Position numbers and translations under genes: made by a program | Part shown: piece after piece, positions 13,547 through 18,887 of the stretch | Layout: each line of letters starts with the position of its first letter | How positions within the stretch are numbered: the stretch's first letter is position 1 | The notes under the pieces: generated by a model | What the model was told of the DNA's origin: nothing | Seen by the model: the letters and a program-made list of their open reading frames with translations, nothing else | Database searches by the model: none | DNA from: a virus | IMG/VR virus record: IMGVR_UViG_3300002242_000169 | Span: 569-28,445 of that record | Length of the DNA stretch: 27,877 nt | Direction: 5' to 3' (one strand)

Positions 13547-13795
13547 ATGACTGATACAACTTACAACGGATGGACAAATCACGTAACTTGGAATGTGGCT
13601 CTATGGATTGGCGGAGATCAAGGTCTTTACGAATTCGCTAAAGGTTGCGAAGATTACAGAGATTTCGCTCAACAACTGAAAGAGGTTTCGGGAGATAGTG
13701 CAATCGGCTACCAAACTCCTGACGGAGTAGCTTGGAACGATTCGGGGCTTGATATTGCCGAGCTTAACGAGATGATCCAAGACTTGGGCAAATAG
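13547..13795 (+). CDS. DUF7249-like small protein
   Basis: The N-terminus YNGWTNHVTWNVALWIGGDQGLYEFA fits a small family common in phages and plasmids, which begins YNGWTNxETWxVxLWxxNDEGLY. I know it as DUF7249; the name is from memory. Its role is not established. The rest is acidic and helical. It is the third gene of the set starting at 13264. Confidence 0.7.
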   Translation: MTDTTYNGWTNHVTWNVALWIGGDQGLYEFAKGCEDYRDFAQQLKEVSGDSAIGYQTPDGVAWNDSGLDIAELNEMIQDLGK

Positions 13796-13861
13796 TCGAA
13801 ATAGGCAGCCCACAAATAGGAAAGGCTAATTGAGTTTTATCTTAACTTAATCATACCAATT
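13796..13861. other. Short gap with a fossil reverse start module
   Basis: No gene seen. Read on the minus strand, 13840-13856 contains GGTATGATTAAGTTAAG, the cassette start module, but that frame stops after five codons (MIKLR). It looks like a leftover of a minus-strand cassette. Confidence 0.3.
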
Positions 13862-13938
13862 CCGTAAGTCTCTGATAATCAGGGGCTTGCGGATGCGGGG
13901 GGCGGTTGCGCAACCCTTTGACTAACAAGGATTTACAC
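13862..13938. repeat. Double-hairpin element DHE7
   Basis: Arm 1 at 13862-13892 is the best hairpin of the set: CCGTAAGTCTCTGA pairs with TCAGGGGCTTGCGG over all 14 positions, including G-U pairs, with a TAA loop. The core is ATGCGGGGGGCGG. Arm 2 at 13910-13936 is GCAACCCTTTGA, then AACAAGGATTTAC. Confidence 0.88.
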
Positions 13939-13961
13939 TGAAAGAAAAATGAAAAAAAGGC

Positions 13962-13990
13962 TTGACAGGAAGGGTTTTTTGTGCTATATT
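13962..13990 (+). promoter_or_regulatory. Promoter for the HAD gene
   Basis: TTGACA at 13962-13967, a 17-base spacer and TATATT at 13985-13990. The ATG at 13997 is 6 bases later. Confidence 0.85.
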
Positions 13991-13996
13991 ATATAC

Positions 13997-14497
13997 ATGA
14001 TTAAGAATAAAACTAAAGCATTCGTTTTCGACTTCGATGATACGCTTGCTTTTACCGATGCAAGGGTTCATGTATTAAGTCCATCGAAATTGGTTCGCAA
14101 GAGCTTGACCCCTCAAGAGTTTAACTCTCATAAATTGCGTGAGGGAGAGTCTTTTGACTTCTCCGATTTTGATAGAGCGAGCTTGATCCTTAACGGCAAG
14201 CCAACCAAGTTGATTGACTTGGCAAAAGATGTTTTTTCAGAAGGTCATTCCGTTTTCATTCTTACGGCAAGAGCGGATTGTGCAAGCTCTCCCATATCTG
14301 AATTTCTTAATGGTTTCGGTGTAGTCGCCAAACAAATTCATTGCGTAGGATCTTCCAATGGTGGAGACATTGCCAAGGCAAAGCGTAAAGTTTTGCTTTC
14401 GATAATTGAGAACTTCGACAAGGTTTGGTTTTTCGATGACGATGCAAGAAACATTGAGCTTGCAAAAGACTTACCACTAAAGGCAAAAAAAGTTTGA
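13997..14497 (+). CDS. HAD-superfamily phosphatase
   Basis: A 166-residue hydrolase of the haloacid dehalogenase superfamily. Motif I is VFDFDDTLA (Asp12 nucleophile, Asp14 acid/base). Motif II is ILTAR with Thr90. A Lys near 127-130 (AKAKRK) can serve motif III, and FFDDDARN (Asp147/148) is motif IV, binding Mg2+. Between motifs I and II lies a charged cap-like insert. The substrate could be a nucleotide or a polynucleotide end, as in phage deoxynucleotidases or kinase-phosphatases; the sequence does not decide. It starts with the cassette module (MIKNKTK), and the start at 13997 is preferred over the in-frame ATG upstream of the promoter. Confidence 0.88.
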   Translation: MIKNKTKAFVFDFDDTLAFTDARVHVLSPSKLVRKSLTPQEFNSHKLREGESFDFSDFDRASLILNGKPTKLIDLAKDVFSEGHSVFILTARADCASSPISEFLNGFGVVAKQIHCVGSSNGGDIAKAKRKVLLSIIENFDKVWFFDDDARNIELAKDLPLKAKKV

Positions 14498-14504
14498 TTT
14501 TTGC

Positions 14505-14533
14505 TTGACATTTAAGGAAAAATTTGCTATATT
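14505..14533 (+). promoter_or_regulatory. Promoter for 14540
   Basis: TTGACA at 14505-14510, a 17-base spacer and TATATT at 14528-14533. The ATG is 6 bases later. Confidence 0.85.
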
Positions 14534-14539
14534 GTATAT

Positions 14540-14722
14540 ATGATTAAGATAGAAAAGAATGAAAACTTCAGAGGGTTTTTTAATGTCTTTGCATTCGGTA
14601 GGCTTATCGAGCAAGTGCAAGGTCGAGCTAGAGCGTTGTCTTTAGCTACTGAACTCGCAAAACAAAACGAGCAAACTCACTTCGTGAGTCACGCTGATAA
14701 AATGGTAAAGGTTGCAAAATGA
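14540..14722 (+). CDS. Unknown 60-residue basic protein
   Basis: Starts MIKIEKNENF. A short strand (FFNVFAFGRLIEQVQ) is followed by a helix (ARALSLATELAKQNEQ). No family recognised. ATGA overlap with the membrane peptide gene that follows. Confidence 0.65.
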   Translation: MIKIEKNENFRGFFNVFAFGRLIEQVQGRARALSLATELAKQNEQTHFVSHADKMVKVAK

Positions 14723-14808
14723 ATTGGGATGTAATATTATTATTGCCTTGGGTCGTTGTCTTTTGGGTCATGTTTCGTGACCTATTTAAGGCACAAAAAC
14801 CTTGGTAA
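14719..14808 (+). CDS. 29-residue membrane peptide
   Basis: One clear transmembrane helix (DVILLLPWVVVFWVMF) followed by a positively charged tail (RDLFKAQKPW), so an N-out/C-in orientation is expected. ATGA-coupled to the preceding gene. Its stop TAA (14806-14808) is the TAA of GTAAG in arm 1 of DHE8. Confidence 0.6.
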   Translation: MNWDVILLLPWVVVFWVMFRDLFKAQKPW

Positions 14809-14880
14809 GTCTTTGGTAATCAACCGCTTGTGAGAGCGGGGGCCGATTGCGTAAGTTGTTGAGCCTTAAAGGTTTAGGTT
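14804..14880. repeat. Double-hairpin element DHE8 at the strand switch
   Basis: Arm 1 at 14804-14832 (GGTAAGTCTTTGG, then TCAACCGCTTGTG), core AGAGCGGGGGCCGATTG, arm 2 at 14851-14877 (GTAAGTTGTTGA, then TTAAAGGTTTAG). The plus-strand stop is inside arm 1, and the minus-strand stop (14879-14881) abuts arm 2, so one element serves two convergent units. Confidence 0.88.
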
Positions 14881-15160
14881 AGTCAAAAAGACCATTAAGA
14901 AAATCCTTTCGGACTCCTTCAAGACTCTTGACGAAAGCTCTTGCCTTTTCGGCTTTTGCTTTTTCTTGGGCAGATTTTAAGGCTACTCTAAGCACTGCGA
15001 TTTGTGCCTTAGTTGCATCGACTTGCAATTCGCGAGAGTTACGCAAAGAAGCCTTTCGGCTTTTGGCAAGCATGGTTTGCCACTCGGCAAGGATGGTGAT
15101 CCTGCGAGCGATGGCGTTTTTAATGTCCTTTACGGAAGTTGGAATTTCTACGATTGTCAT
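14879..15160 (-). CDS. Small coiled-coil protein, SRK-SLR family
   Basis: A 93-residue basic helical protein. The segment LAEWQTMLAKSRKASLR matches LAWWQDKLNRSRKESLR in the gene at 20008-20205, so the two are paralogues; the gene at 18172-18354 is a weaker relative. The C-terminal half is a Lys/Ala-rich coiled coil (LKSAQEKAKAEKARAFVKSLEG). The start MTIVEI at 15160 is preferred over the upstream in-frame ATG, which overlaps the preceding gene. Function unknown. Confidence 0.7.
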   Translation of the reverse strand: MTIVEIPTSVKDIKNAIARRITILAEWQTMLAKSRKASLRNSRELQVDATKAQIAVLRVALKSAQEKAKAEKARAFVKSLEGVRKDFLNGLFD

Positions 15161-15180
15161 AAATTTTTGTTTTTCTTTGG

Positions 15181-15432
15181 TTAGGTTAAAACGGCAGGGT
15201 TTACTTCTCCGAAAGCTCCATACTTCGGGCAAGGCGATTCATCACGCCACTCGATGAAAGCCTTTTTGCCGTTTGCGTTTACATCCTTAAGAATATATTT
15301 TGCAGAGTCAAGGCAAGAAAACTTGTGAGCATATTCGACATTTCCGAAACTATAATTTCCACCCATACCAAGAGCAAGGTAAGGTTTGCGAGGCGTTTTT
15401 GTTTCTCCAATTAGTTTGATATAGTAGTACAT
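15181..15432 (-). CDS. Unknown 83-residue protein
   Basis: A strand-rich N-terminus (MYYYIKLIGETKTPRKPY) and a Gly-rich middle (LALGMGGNYSFGN). The end has two Cys (ESPCPKYG). Second gene of the minus cassette between DHE9 and DHE8. CCTAAAAAAATTATG precedes its start, a string also seen before the gene at 16888-17064. Confidence 0.65.
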   Translation of the reverse strand: MYYYIKLIGETKTPRKPYLALGMGGNYSFGNVEYAHKFSCLDSAKYILKDVNANGKKAFIEWRDESPCPKYGAFGEVNPAVLT

Positions 15433-15439
15433 AATTTTT

Positions 15440-15736
15440 TTAGGATTCGATTGTGTCGAAAAGGTCAGCGAACGAACCGCTCACGCAATCCATATCAACC
15501 TGTTCCTCATCGTTTTCGTCAATGTCATCCTTGTCGGACTCAACTGCATCGAGAGAAACGAACTCCTCTTCAACTTCCTTCTCGGAAGCGTGTTGAATGC
15601 CATGCTCAAGGACTAAATCCTCGGCGAGCTTTTCGGCTTTGAGTTCTTCAAGGAGTCCTTGAAACTGAGGAGCGACCTTGTTAGCGGAAGCAACTGCGTT
15701 AGCGATTAAAGCGAATCTATCTTTCTCATTTAACAT
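15440..15736 (-). CDS. Acidic protein with APQFQGLLEELKAE motif
   Basis: A 98-residue acidic protein, paralogous to the gene at 17127-17399. Both have an N-terminal helix, then VAPQFQGLLEELKAE, VLEHG-QxAS, F-SLDAVE, and an acidic DSD/DEN tail ending in VDMD-VS. The duplication indicates cassette copying. The acidic tail suggests protein-protein contact. Function unknown. Confidence 0.75.
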   Translation of the reverse strand: MLNEKDRFALIANAVASANKVAPQFQGLLEELKAEKLAEDLVLEHGIQHASEKEVEEEFVSLDAVESDKDDIDENDEEQVDMDCVSGSFADLFDTIES

Positions 15737-15742
15737 AACTAC

Positions 15743-15770
15743 ATAATGACAGAATATGAGAAAATCGCAA
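15743..15770 (-). promoter_or_regulatory. DHE-adjacent class promoter, minus strand
   Basis: On the minus strand: TTGCGA (15770-15765), a 16-base spacer and CATTAT (15748-15743) preceded by TTCTGT, matching the TCTGTCATAAT class of the plus side. The ATG is 6 bases further. Confidence 0.75.
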
Positions 15771-15801
15771 GCTAATTCGTATCAAGCTAACTTTTTATGC
15801 G

Positions 15802-15829
15802 GTAAGCTATTGATACTAAGATACTTATG
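15802..15829. repeat. Single DHE arm
   Basis: GTAAGCTATTGA, TAC loop, then TAAGATACTTAT. It has a degenerate partner to the left (15771-15791) and no GC core. Confidence 0.6.
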
Positions 15830-15897
15830 AAAGAAACTTTTTTTACATCACAGCGGAGAAAAAACAGTCAAAAATGCAATCTCGACTTTTTTTGTGC

Positions 15898-15926
15898 CAT
15901 AAAGCATTGATGCTCATAGGGTTATG
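15898..15926. repeat. Single DHE arm
   Basis: CATAAAGCATTGA, TGC loop, then TCATAGGGTTATG. Terminal five and loop-proximal pairs are intact; no GC core lies beside it. Confidence 0.65.
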
Positions 15927-15949
15927 ACATAATTTTTCGTTAAATTTTT

Positions 15950-16022
15950 ATAAGATGTTGACTGTCAGAGACTTGGGCATGCGGCCCCCGCCCTCGTAAG
16001 TTATTGAGGGAGAAGGGTTTAG
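15950..16022. repeat. Double-hairpin element DHE9 (core inverted)
   Basis: Arm 1 at 15950-15976 (ATAAGATGTTGA, then TCAGAGACTTGG). The core ATGCGGCCCCCGCCC reads as the reverse complement of the usual G-run. Arm 2 at 15995-16022 (CGTAAGTTATTGA, then GAAGGGTTTAG). The stop of the minus gene (16024-16026) abuts it. Confidence 0.82.
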
Positions 16023-16023
16023 G

Positions 16024-16326
16024 TTACTTATTGATTGTGAAAAGTGAATCCTTGCCGTCAGAGATCATGACAAAGATTTTGTCTAATTCCTTGCGAGTTT
16101 TGTTCACTTCTTGTTCAAGTTCTACGCCAACTTTTTGAGCGTGACCCTCAAGGATAAACGGCTCATTATCAACGCTTTCTCCATTGAGGAATTTAAGTCT
16201 TCCCTCTATACGGGCAAGAGCAAGGGCGACATTGTCAAACAAGTCACTTCTTACTGCGTTCATGGTTTTAGAAGCGGAATCTATTACATCCCACTTTTGA
16301 TCTATTAGGTCTTTTGTTTTAATCAT
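16024..16326 (-). CDS. Unknown 100-residue helical protein
   Basis: Mixed-charge helices (ALALARIEGRLKFL, then GVELEQEVNKTRKELDKIF) suggest a coiled coil. It starts MIKTKDL at the promoter, presumably leaderless. Its stop abuts DHE9. Not recognised. Confidence 0.7.
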   Translation of the reverse strand: MIKTKDLIDQKWDVIDSASKTMNAVRSDLFDNVALALARIEGRLKFLNGESVDNEPFILEGHAQKVGVELEQEVNKTRKELDKIFVMISDGKDSLFTINK

Positions 16327-16332
16327 AAGTAT

Positions 16333-16361
16333 ACTCTAAAGTAAAAAGGGGGTTTTGTCAA
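16333..16361 (-). promoter_or_regulatory. Promoter for 16326
   Basis: Minus strand: TTGACA (16361-16356), a 17-base spacer, TAGAGT (16338-16333) and the ATG 6 bases on. The -35 box includes the TGA stop of the upstream gene. Confidence 0.75.
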
Positions 16362-16585
16362 GCACCAACTTGAACTAATTCAACTTTTTCAAAGGTGGCG
16401 GAATGCTCAATAGCTTCCTCTTGTGCAAGGATGCGAGCAAGATGGGGAGAACGACCTTGCTTGTCGATTCCTGCAATTCTAACCCTTGGAGCCAATCCAA
16501 TGATTGACGGGCGTGAGCTTGAGACTTCCCAAATTTTAACACTCCAAAAGGTGGAGAACTTTTTTACTTCTATTTTCTTAATCAT
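16358..16585 (-). CDS. Unknown 75-residue protein
   Basis: Starts MIKKIEVKKF; strands (FWSVKIWEVS, RVRIAGIDKQG) are followed by a helix (LARILAQEEAIEHSATF), an alpha-beta pattern. The start at 16585 is chosen for its position after the promoter; there is a leader of about 12 bases. The stop is inside the next promoter. Confidence 0.65.
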   Translation of the reverse strand: MIKKIEVKKFSTFWSVKIWEVSSSRPSIIGLAPRVRIAGIDKQGRSPHLARILAQEEAIEHSATFEKVELVQVGA

Positions 16586-16603
16586 AATCTTTTTTAACTT
16601 TCT

Positions 16604-16632
16604 ATAATACAATGTAACACAGGTTAGCCCAA
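16604..16632 (-). promoter_or_regulatory. Promoter for 16585
   Basis: Minus strand: TTGGGC (16632-16627), a 17-base spacer and TATTAT (16609-16604). The surrounding CTGTGTTACATTGTAT is repeated near 17690-17712. Confidence 0.6.
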
Positions 16633-16640
16633 AACGCAAA

Positions 16641-16754
16641 TTATTTCTTTAGTTTTTTTTCTAAAGCTTTACGGATAGTGGAGAGGACATTTTTCTTGCC
16701 CTTGGCTTTCATGATGAGAGCGAGCTTCTGTAAATTCTTTTTGTTCTTAATCAT
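16641..16754 (-). CDS. Lysine-rich 37-residue peptide
   Basis: MIKNKKNLQKLALIMKAK, then a Lys-rich end KALEKKLKK. Small, basic and helical. Its 3' end is shared with the 24-residue peptide at 17731-17805, both ending KK followed by TAATTTGC. Confidence 0.55.
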   Translation of the reverse strand: MIKNKKNLQKLALIMKAKGKKNVLSTIRKALEKKLKK

Positions 16755-16760
16755 ATGTAT

Positions 16761-16789
16761 AACATACCACAAAAAACGGCATTTGTCAA
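16761..16789 (-). promoter_or_regulatory. Promoter for 16754
   Basis: Minus strand: TTGACA (16789-16784), a 17-base spacer, TATGTT (16766-16761) and the ATG 6 bases further. Confidence 0.8.
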
Positions 16790-16817
16790 GGATTATTTTC
16801 ATTTATTTTAAAAATTA

Positions 16818-16892
16818 CCTAAAGCGTTGGCTATTAGGGGTTTATGCCGCCTGCCCCCGCGCCCGTAAGGCGTTGCCTATTAAGGCTTTACG
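16818..16892. repeat. Double-hairpin element DHE10 (core inverted)
   Basis: Arm 1 at 16818-16846 (CCTAAAGCGTTGG, then TTAGGGGTTTATG), core CCGCCTGCCCCCGCGCC (C-rich on the plus strand), arm 2 at 16864-16892 (CGTAAGGCGTTGC, then TTAAGGCTTTACG). The minus-strand stop at 16888-16890 is in arm 2. Confidence 0.88.
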
Positions 16893-17064
16893 CTAACGCT
16901 ACTGCTAAGAACTTGGAGCGGTTAAAGTGAGGATTAAAAGCCTCGAATTCGTCCGCAAGATTACAGGCAAGCGTTGTAAGGATATTTTCCGCTTGCTCGC
17001 TTGGAGCATTGCGAAAAGAGAGGTTGAGCTTTTCAGCTACTGCGGTGAAGTGTATTCTAGTCAT
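16888..17064 (-). CDS. Unknown 58-residue protein ending in DHE10
   Basis: Starts MTRIHFTAVAEKL; helical (SEQAENILTTLACNLADEF) and ends FLAVALA, with the stop provided by the GCGTAAAGCC sequence of DHE10 arm 2. CCTAAAAAAATATG precedes the start. Not recognised. Confidence 0.6.
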   Translation of the reverse strand: MTRIHFTAVAEKLNLSFRNAPSEQAENILTTLACNLADEFEAFNPHFNRSKFLAVALA

Positions 17065-17070
17065 ATTTTT

Positions 17071-17127
17071 TTAGGTTGTAGTGTAAACGAAAATTGCGGT
17101 ACAAGTTAAAAGCGTAATTAGAAACAT
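17071..17127 (-). CDS. 18-residue hydrophobic peptide
   Basis: TAATG overlap with the preceding gene opens a frame of 18 codons, MFLITLLTCTAIFVYTTT. It is hydrophobic with an LLTC string. It may be translated by re-initiation, or may be chance. Confidence 0.3.
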   Translation of the reverse strand: MFLITLLTCTAIFVYTTT

Positions 17128-17399
17128 TATTCTCCGAAGATTTCACGCATGGACTCAGAAACGGAATCCATATCGACAAGGTTTTCGTCAGAGTCAAAGT
17201 CTTCGACTTCCTCTCTTTCGACTGCATCAAGAGAAAGAAACTCGTCTTTCACTTCGTCATCTGAAGCGTTTTGCACTCCATGCTCAAGGACAAATTCTTC
17301 TGCCTTGAGTTCTTCAAGCAAGCCTTGAAACTGCGGAGCAACTTCTGAAGCGTTCGCAACTGCGTTTTTAATTAGTTCTAGTCTTTTTGATTCTGTCAT
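17127..17399 (-). CDS. Acidic protein with APQFQGLLEELKAE motif
   Basis: A 90-residue paralogue of 15440-15736. Identical blocks include VAPQFQGLLEELKAE and SLDAVE, with an acidic linker (EEVEDFDSDENLVDMDSV) and the end REIFGE. It starts leaderless at 17399. The two copies sit in different cassettes separated by two DHEs. Confidence 0.75.
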   Translation of the reverse strand: MTESKRLELIKNAVANASEVAPQFQGLLEELKAEEFVLEHGVQNASDDEVKDEFLSLDAVEREEVEDFDSDENLVDMDSVSESMREIFGE

Positions 17400-17405
17400 A
17401 AGTAT

Positions 17406-17434
17406 AATCTAAAGGATTTTCAGTTAAAAGTCAA
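17406..17434 (-). promoter_or_regulatory. Promoter for 17399
   Basis: Minus strand: TTGACT (17434-17429), a 17-base spacer and TAGATT (17411-17406), then ATACTT and ATG, as in the promoter of 16326. Confidence 0.8.
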
Positions 17435-17453
17435 GCTTTATTTTCAACTATTT

Positions 17454-17657
17454 TTAGCGTTCGTCCCAAACGCCTGCGTTTTGTTCCATGGACTTAAAGC
17501 CAACTCGATCTTCAAACTCTTGCATTTGGACATCGTGAAGGATGTTTTTCCATTGCTGAAGGTCGTTCTTCAGTTGGTCGATTTCTTGCGAATCGGAAGC
17601 CTTTTCGAGCTTGGCGTTTACTTCTTGGATGCGGAATTTTATTTGGAATGAGGACAT
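17454..17657 (-). CDS. Unknown 67-residue coiled-coil protein
   Basis: A helical heptad-like sequence (FRIQEVNAKLEKASDSQEI, DQLKNDLQQWKNIL). It has a leader of about 35 bases from a weak TATATA at 17693-17698, in which ATAAGATTAAGA looks like a mutated start module (ATG to AAG). Distantly like the other small coiled-coil proteins of the array. Confidence 0.65.
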   Translation of the reverse strand: MSSFQIKFRIQEVNAKLEKASDSQEIDQLKNDLQQWKNILHDVQMQEFEDRVGFKSMEQNAGVWDER

Positions 17658-17730
17658 AATTTTTATTTTAGTAGTTTATCTTTCTTAATCTTATATATAC
17701 AATGTAACACAGCTTGAGCGAAAAAGCAAA

Positions 17731-17805
17731 TTATTTCTTCACTTTTTTTTGTTTAGCTATTACAAATTTGCAAAGGATTTTTTCTCTTTCTGTTAAGTTA
17801 ATCAT
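17731..17805 (-). CDS. 24-residue basic peptide
   Basis: MINLTEREKILCKFVIAKQK, then a short KK-rich end. A very short product from a clear leaderless promoter; the 3' end is shared with the gene at 16641-16754. It may be a shortened version of that gene. Confidence 0.45.
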   Translation of the reverse strand: MINLTEREKILCKFVIAKQKKVKK

Positions 17806-17811
17806 ACCTAT

Positions 17812-17840
17812 ACAGTACCACATAAAACCCCAAAAGTCAA
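17812..17840 (-). promoter_or_regulatory. Promoter for 17805
   Basis: Minus strand: TTGACT (17840-17835), a 17-base spacer, TACTGT (17817-17812) and ATG 6 bases further. Confidence 0.75.
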
Positions 17841-17868
17841 GCTTTATTTTCACTTATTTTACTTTTTT

Positions 17869-17943
17869 CACAAAGCGTTGAATATCAAGCGCTTGGGCGC
17901 ACGGGGGCGGGCCTCGTAAGGCGTTGATTACTAAGGCTTTACG
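17869..17943. repeat. Double-hairpin element DHE11
   Basis: Arm 1 at 17869-17897 (AAGCGTTGA, ATA, TCAA-G-CGCTT, with one bulged G), core CACGGGGGCGGG, arm 2 at 17915-17943 (CGTAAGGCGTTGA, then CTAAGGCTTTACG). The minus-strand stop at 17939-17941 lies in arm 2. Confidence 0.88.
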
Positions 17944-18088
17944 CTGAGAAAAGCCCGTAACGACGAGAGCCGTCATTCGCTTTGGCTCTGCGAAGAAGAA
18001 GCCTTTCGGCGTCTTTCTTTCGCATTGCGATGGATTCGACTTGCCAAACAGCACCTGCTTGGTTGAGGATGGATTTGAGGATGTACAT
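17939..18088 (-). CDS. Unknown 49-residue basic protein ending in DHE11
   Basis: MYILKSILNQAGAVWQVESI, then an Arg/Lys-rich stretch (RKKDAERLLLRRAKA). AAGGA precedes the ATG. A frame continuing through DHE11 was not used because GCGTAA stops translation inside arm 2. Function unknown. Confidence 0.6.
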   Translation of the reverse strand: MYILKSILNQAGAVWQVESIAMRKKDAERLLLRRAKANDGSRRYGLFSA

Positions 18089-18133
18089 ATTTTTTTCCTT
18101 TTTGTTAATGGTTTATCTTAATCTTATGTATAG

Positions 18134-18162
18134 AATATAGCAGAGTTTTCGAAGAAAGTCAA
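18134..18162 (-). promoter_or_regulatory. Promoter for 18088, with leader
   Basis: Minus strand: TTGACT (18162-18157), a 17-base spacer and TATATT (18139-18134). A leader of about 40 bases has ATAAGATTAAGATAAAC, again like a mutated start module, before AAGGA and the ATG. Confidence 0.8.
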
Positions 18163-18171
18163 GAACTTTTT

Positions 18172-18354
18172 TCAGTTATTTTTTACGGCAAGCTTGTCTT
18201 GAGCTTCCCATTCGGCAAGCCAAGACTTGTTTTGCTCGATAAGGCTTTCGAGAATTCCCTTCTCGATGCTATCGGTTGAGACTCTCAAACGGCGTTGGCA
18301 CCATGCGAGGTCGGCTTTAACTTTGGTAAGAACTTCTATTCCTTTGTGATTCAT
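18172..18354 (-). CDS. Small coiled-coil protein, LAW family
   Basis: A 60-residue protein, MNHKGIEVLTKVKADLAWCQ, then RRLRVSTDSIEKG. The DLAW-C/W-Q--L pattern is shared with the gene at 20008-20205, suggesting a divergent paralogue. Two Trp near the end (SWLAEW). The start at 18354 is set by the promoter; a longer in-frame start would run back through it. Confidence 0.65.
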   Translation of the reverse strand: MNHKGIEVLTKVKADLAWCQRRLRVSTDSIEKGILESLIEQNKSWLAEWEAQDKLAVKNN

Positions 18355-18360
18355 AAGTAT

Positions 18361-18389
18361 AATGTAGCAGAGTTTTCGGGTTTTGTCAA
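18361..18389 (-). promoter_or_regulatory. Promoter for 18354
   Basis: Minus strand: TTGACA (18389-18384), a 17-base spacer, TACATT (18366-18361) and ATG 6 bases further. Confidence 0.85.
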
Positions 18390-18421
18390 GAGTTTTTTTT
18401 CGCCTATTGATCGATTTTTCT

Positions 18422-18580
18422 CTATCCGCGAGAATCACCCCAATCACCGAGGACAAGGTGAAGGACTTGAGAAGTGCCCCAACGGCGAACTTCTGCAAGC
18501 TCTCCGCATGGAAGCAAGGAGAGAACGAGAAACATTCCGTCGAAACGGTCGAGAACGATATCATCTTTCTTAATTATCAT
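18422..18580 (-). CDS. Unknown 52-residue protein
   Basis: MIIKKDDIVLDRFDGMFLVL, then CGELAEVRRWGTSQVLHLVLGD. Strand-rich, like a small barrel. Leaderless start with the module ATGATAATTAAGAAA. Frames on the opposite strand here are shadows. Confidence 0.6.
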   Translation of the reverse strand: MIIKKDDIVLDRFDGMFLVLSLLPCGELAEVRRWGTSQVLHLVLGDWGDSRG

Positions 18581-18586
18581 ACAAGT

Positions 18587-18615
18587 AATGTACCATAAAA
18601 ACAGGCAAAAGTCAA
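18587..18615 (-). promoter_or_regulatory. Promoter for 18580
   Basis: Minus strand: TTGACT (18615-18610), a 17-base spacer, TACATT (18592-18587) and ATG 6 bases further. Confidence 0.85.
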
Positions 18616-18641
18616 GAACTTTTTTTCACTTATTTCGTACT

Positions 18642-18716
18642 GTAAGGCCTTGGCTATCAAAGGCTTAGGCGCGCGGGGGCCGCCTTCGTAAGGCGTTGAG
18701 TATCAGCAACTTAGTG
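18642..18716. repeat. Double-hairpin element DHE12
   Basis: Arm 1 at 18642-18669 (TAAGGCCTTGG, CTA, TCAAAGGCTTA), core GCGCGCGGGGGCCGCC, arm 2 at 18687-18716 (CGTAAGGCGTTGA, then TCAGCAACTTAGTG). The minus-strand stop at 18711-18713 is in arm 2. Confidence 0.88.
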
Positions 18717-18881
18717 CGTGATCAACTGCTTTTCTAGCTCGTGGATCTTGGCATCAATGTCAGCCTGTACAGATTGAATCTGATTGGCTTCTGATGCGTT
18801 ACCCGAACGCAATGCGTTAATGCGTTGAAGCGTGAGAGCTTGAAGAGTTGCAACTAGGCGATTTATTTGTTCTTGAATCAT
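18711..18881 (-). CDS. Unknown 56-residue coiled-coil protein ending in DHE12
   Basis: A heptad-like helix over its full length (INRLVATLQALTLQRINAL, ANQIQSVQADIDAKIHELEK). It starts MIQEQ from a leaderless promoter; the stop is inside DHE12 arm 2. Confidence 0.65.
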   Translation of the reverse strand: MIQEQINRLVATLQALTLQRINALRSGNASEANQIQSVQADIDAKIHELEKQLITH

Positions 18882-18887
18882 AGCTTA

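Larger units (their letters stand above)
15771..15949. other. Gap with broken DHE arms and a promoter remnant
   Basis: No gene is seen. It contains single palindromic arms at 15802-15829 and 15898-15926. It also holds a minus-strand string TTGACT (15870-15865) followed 16 bases later by a CTGT-containing box, resembling a decayed DHE-adjacent promoter. It looks like remains of lost cassettes. Confidence 0.5.

Noticed and set aside
14928-15257. Plus-strand frame opposite the minus cassette genes
   Set aside because: Antisense to a coiled-coil gene that has a paralogue elsewhere; no start signal on the plus strand.
17854-18054. Minus-strand open frame running through DHE11
   Set aside because: It is a different frame from the gene at 17939-18088, crosses both hairpin arms and has no start signal.
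18172-18564. 130-residue version of the minus gene
   Set aside because: The extension reads backward through the promoter and over the gene at 18422-18580; the short start at 18354 fits the promoter.
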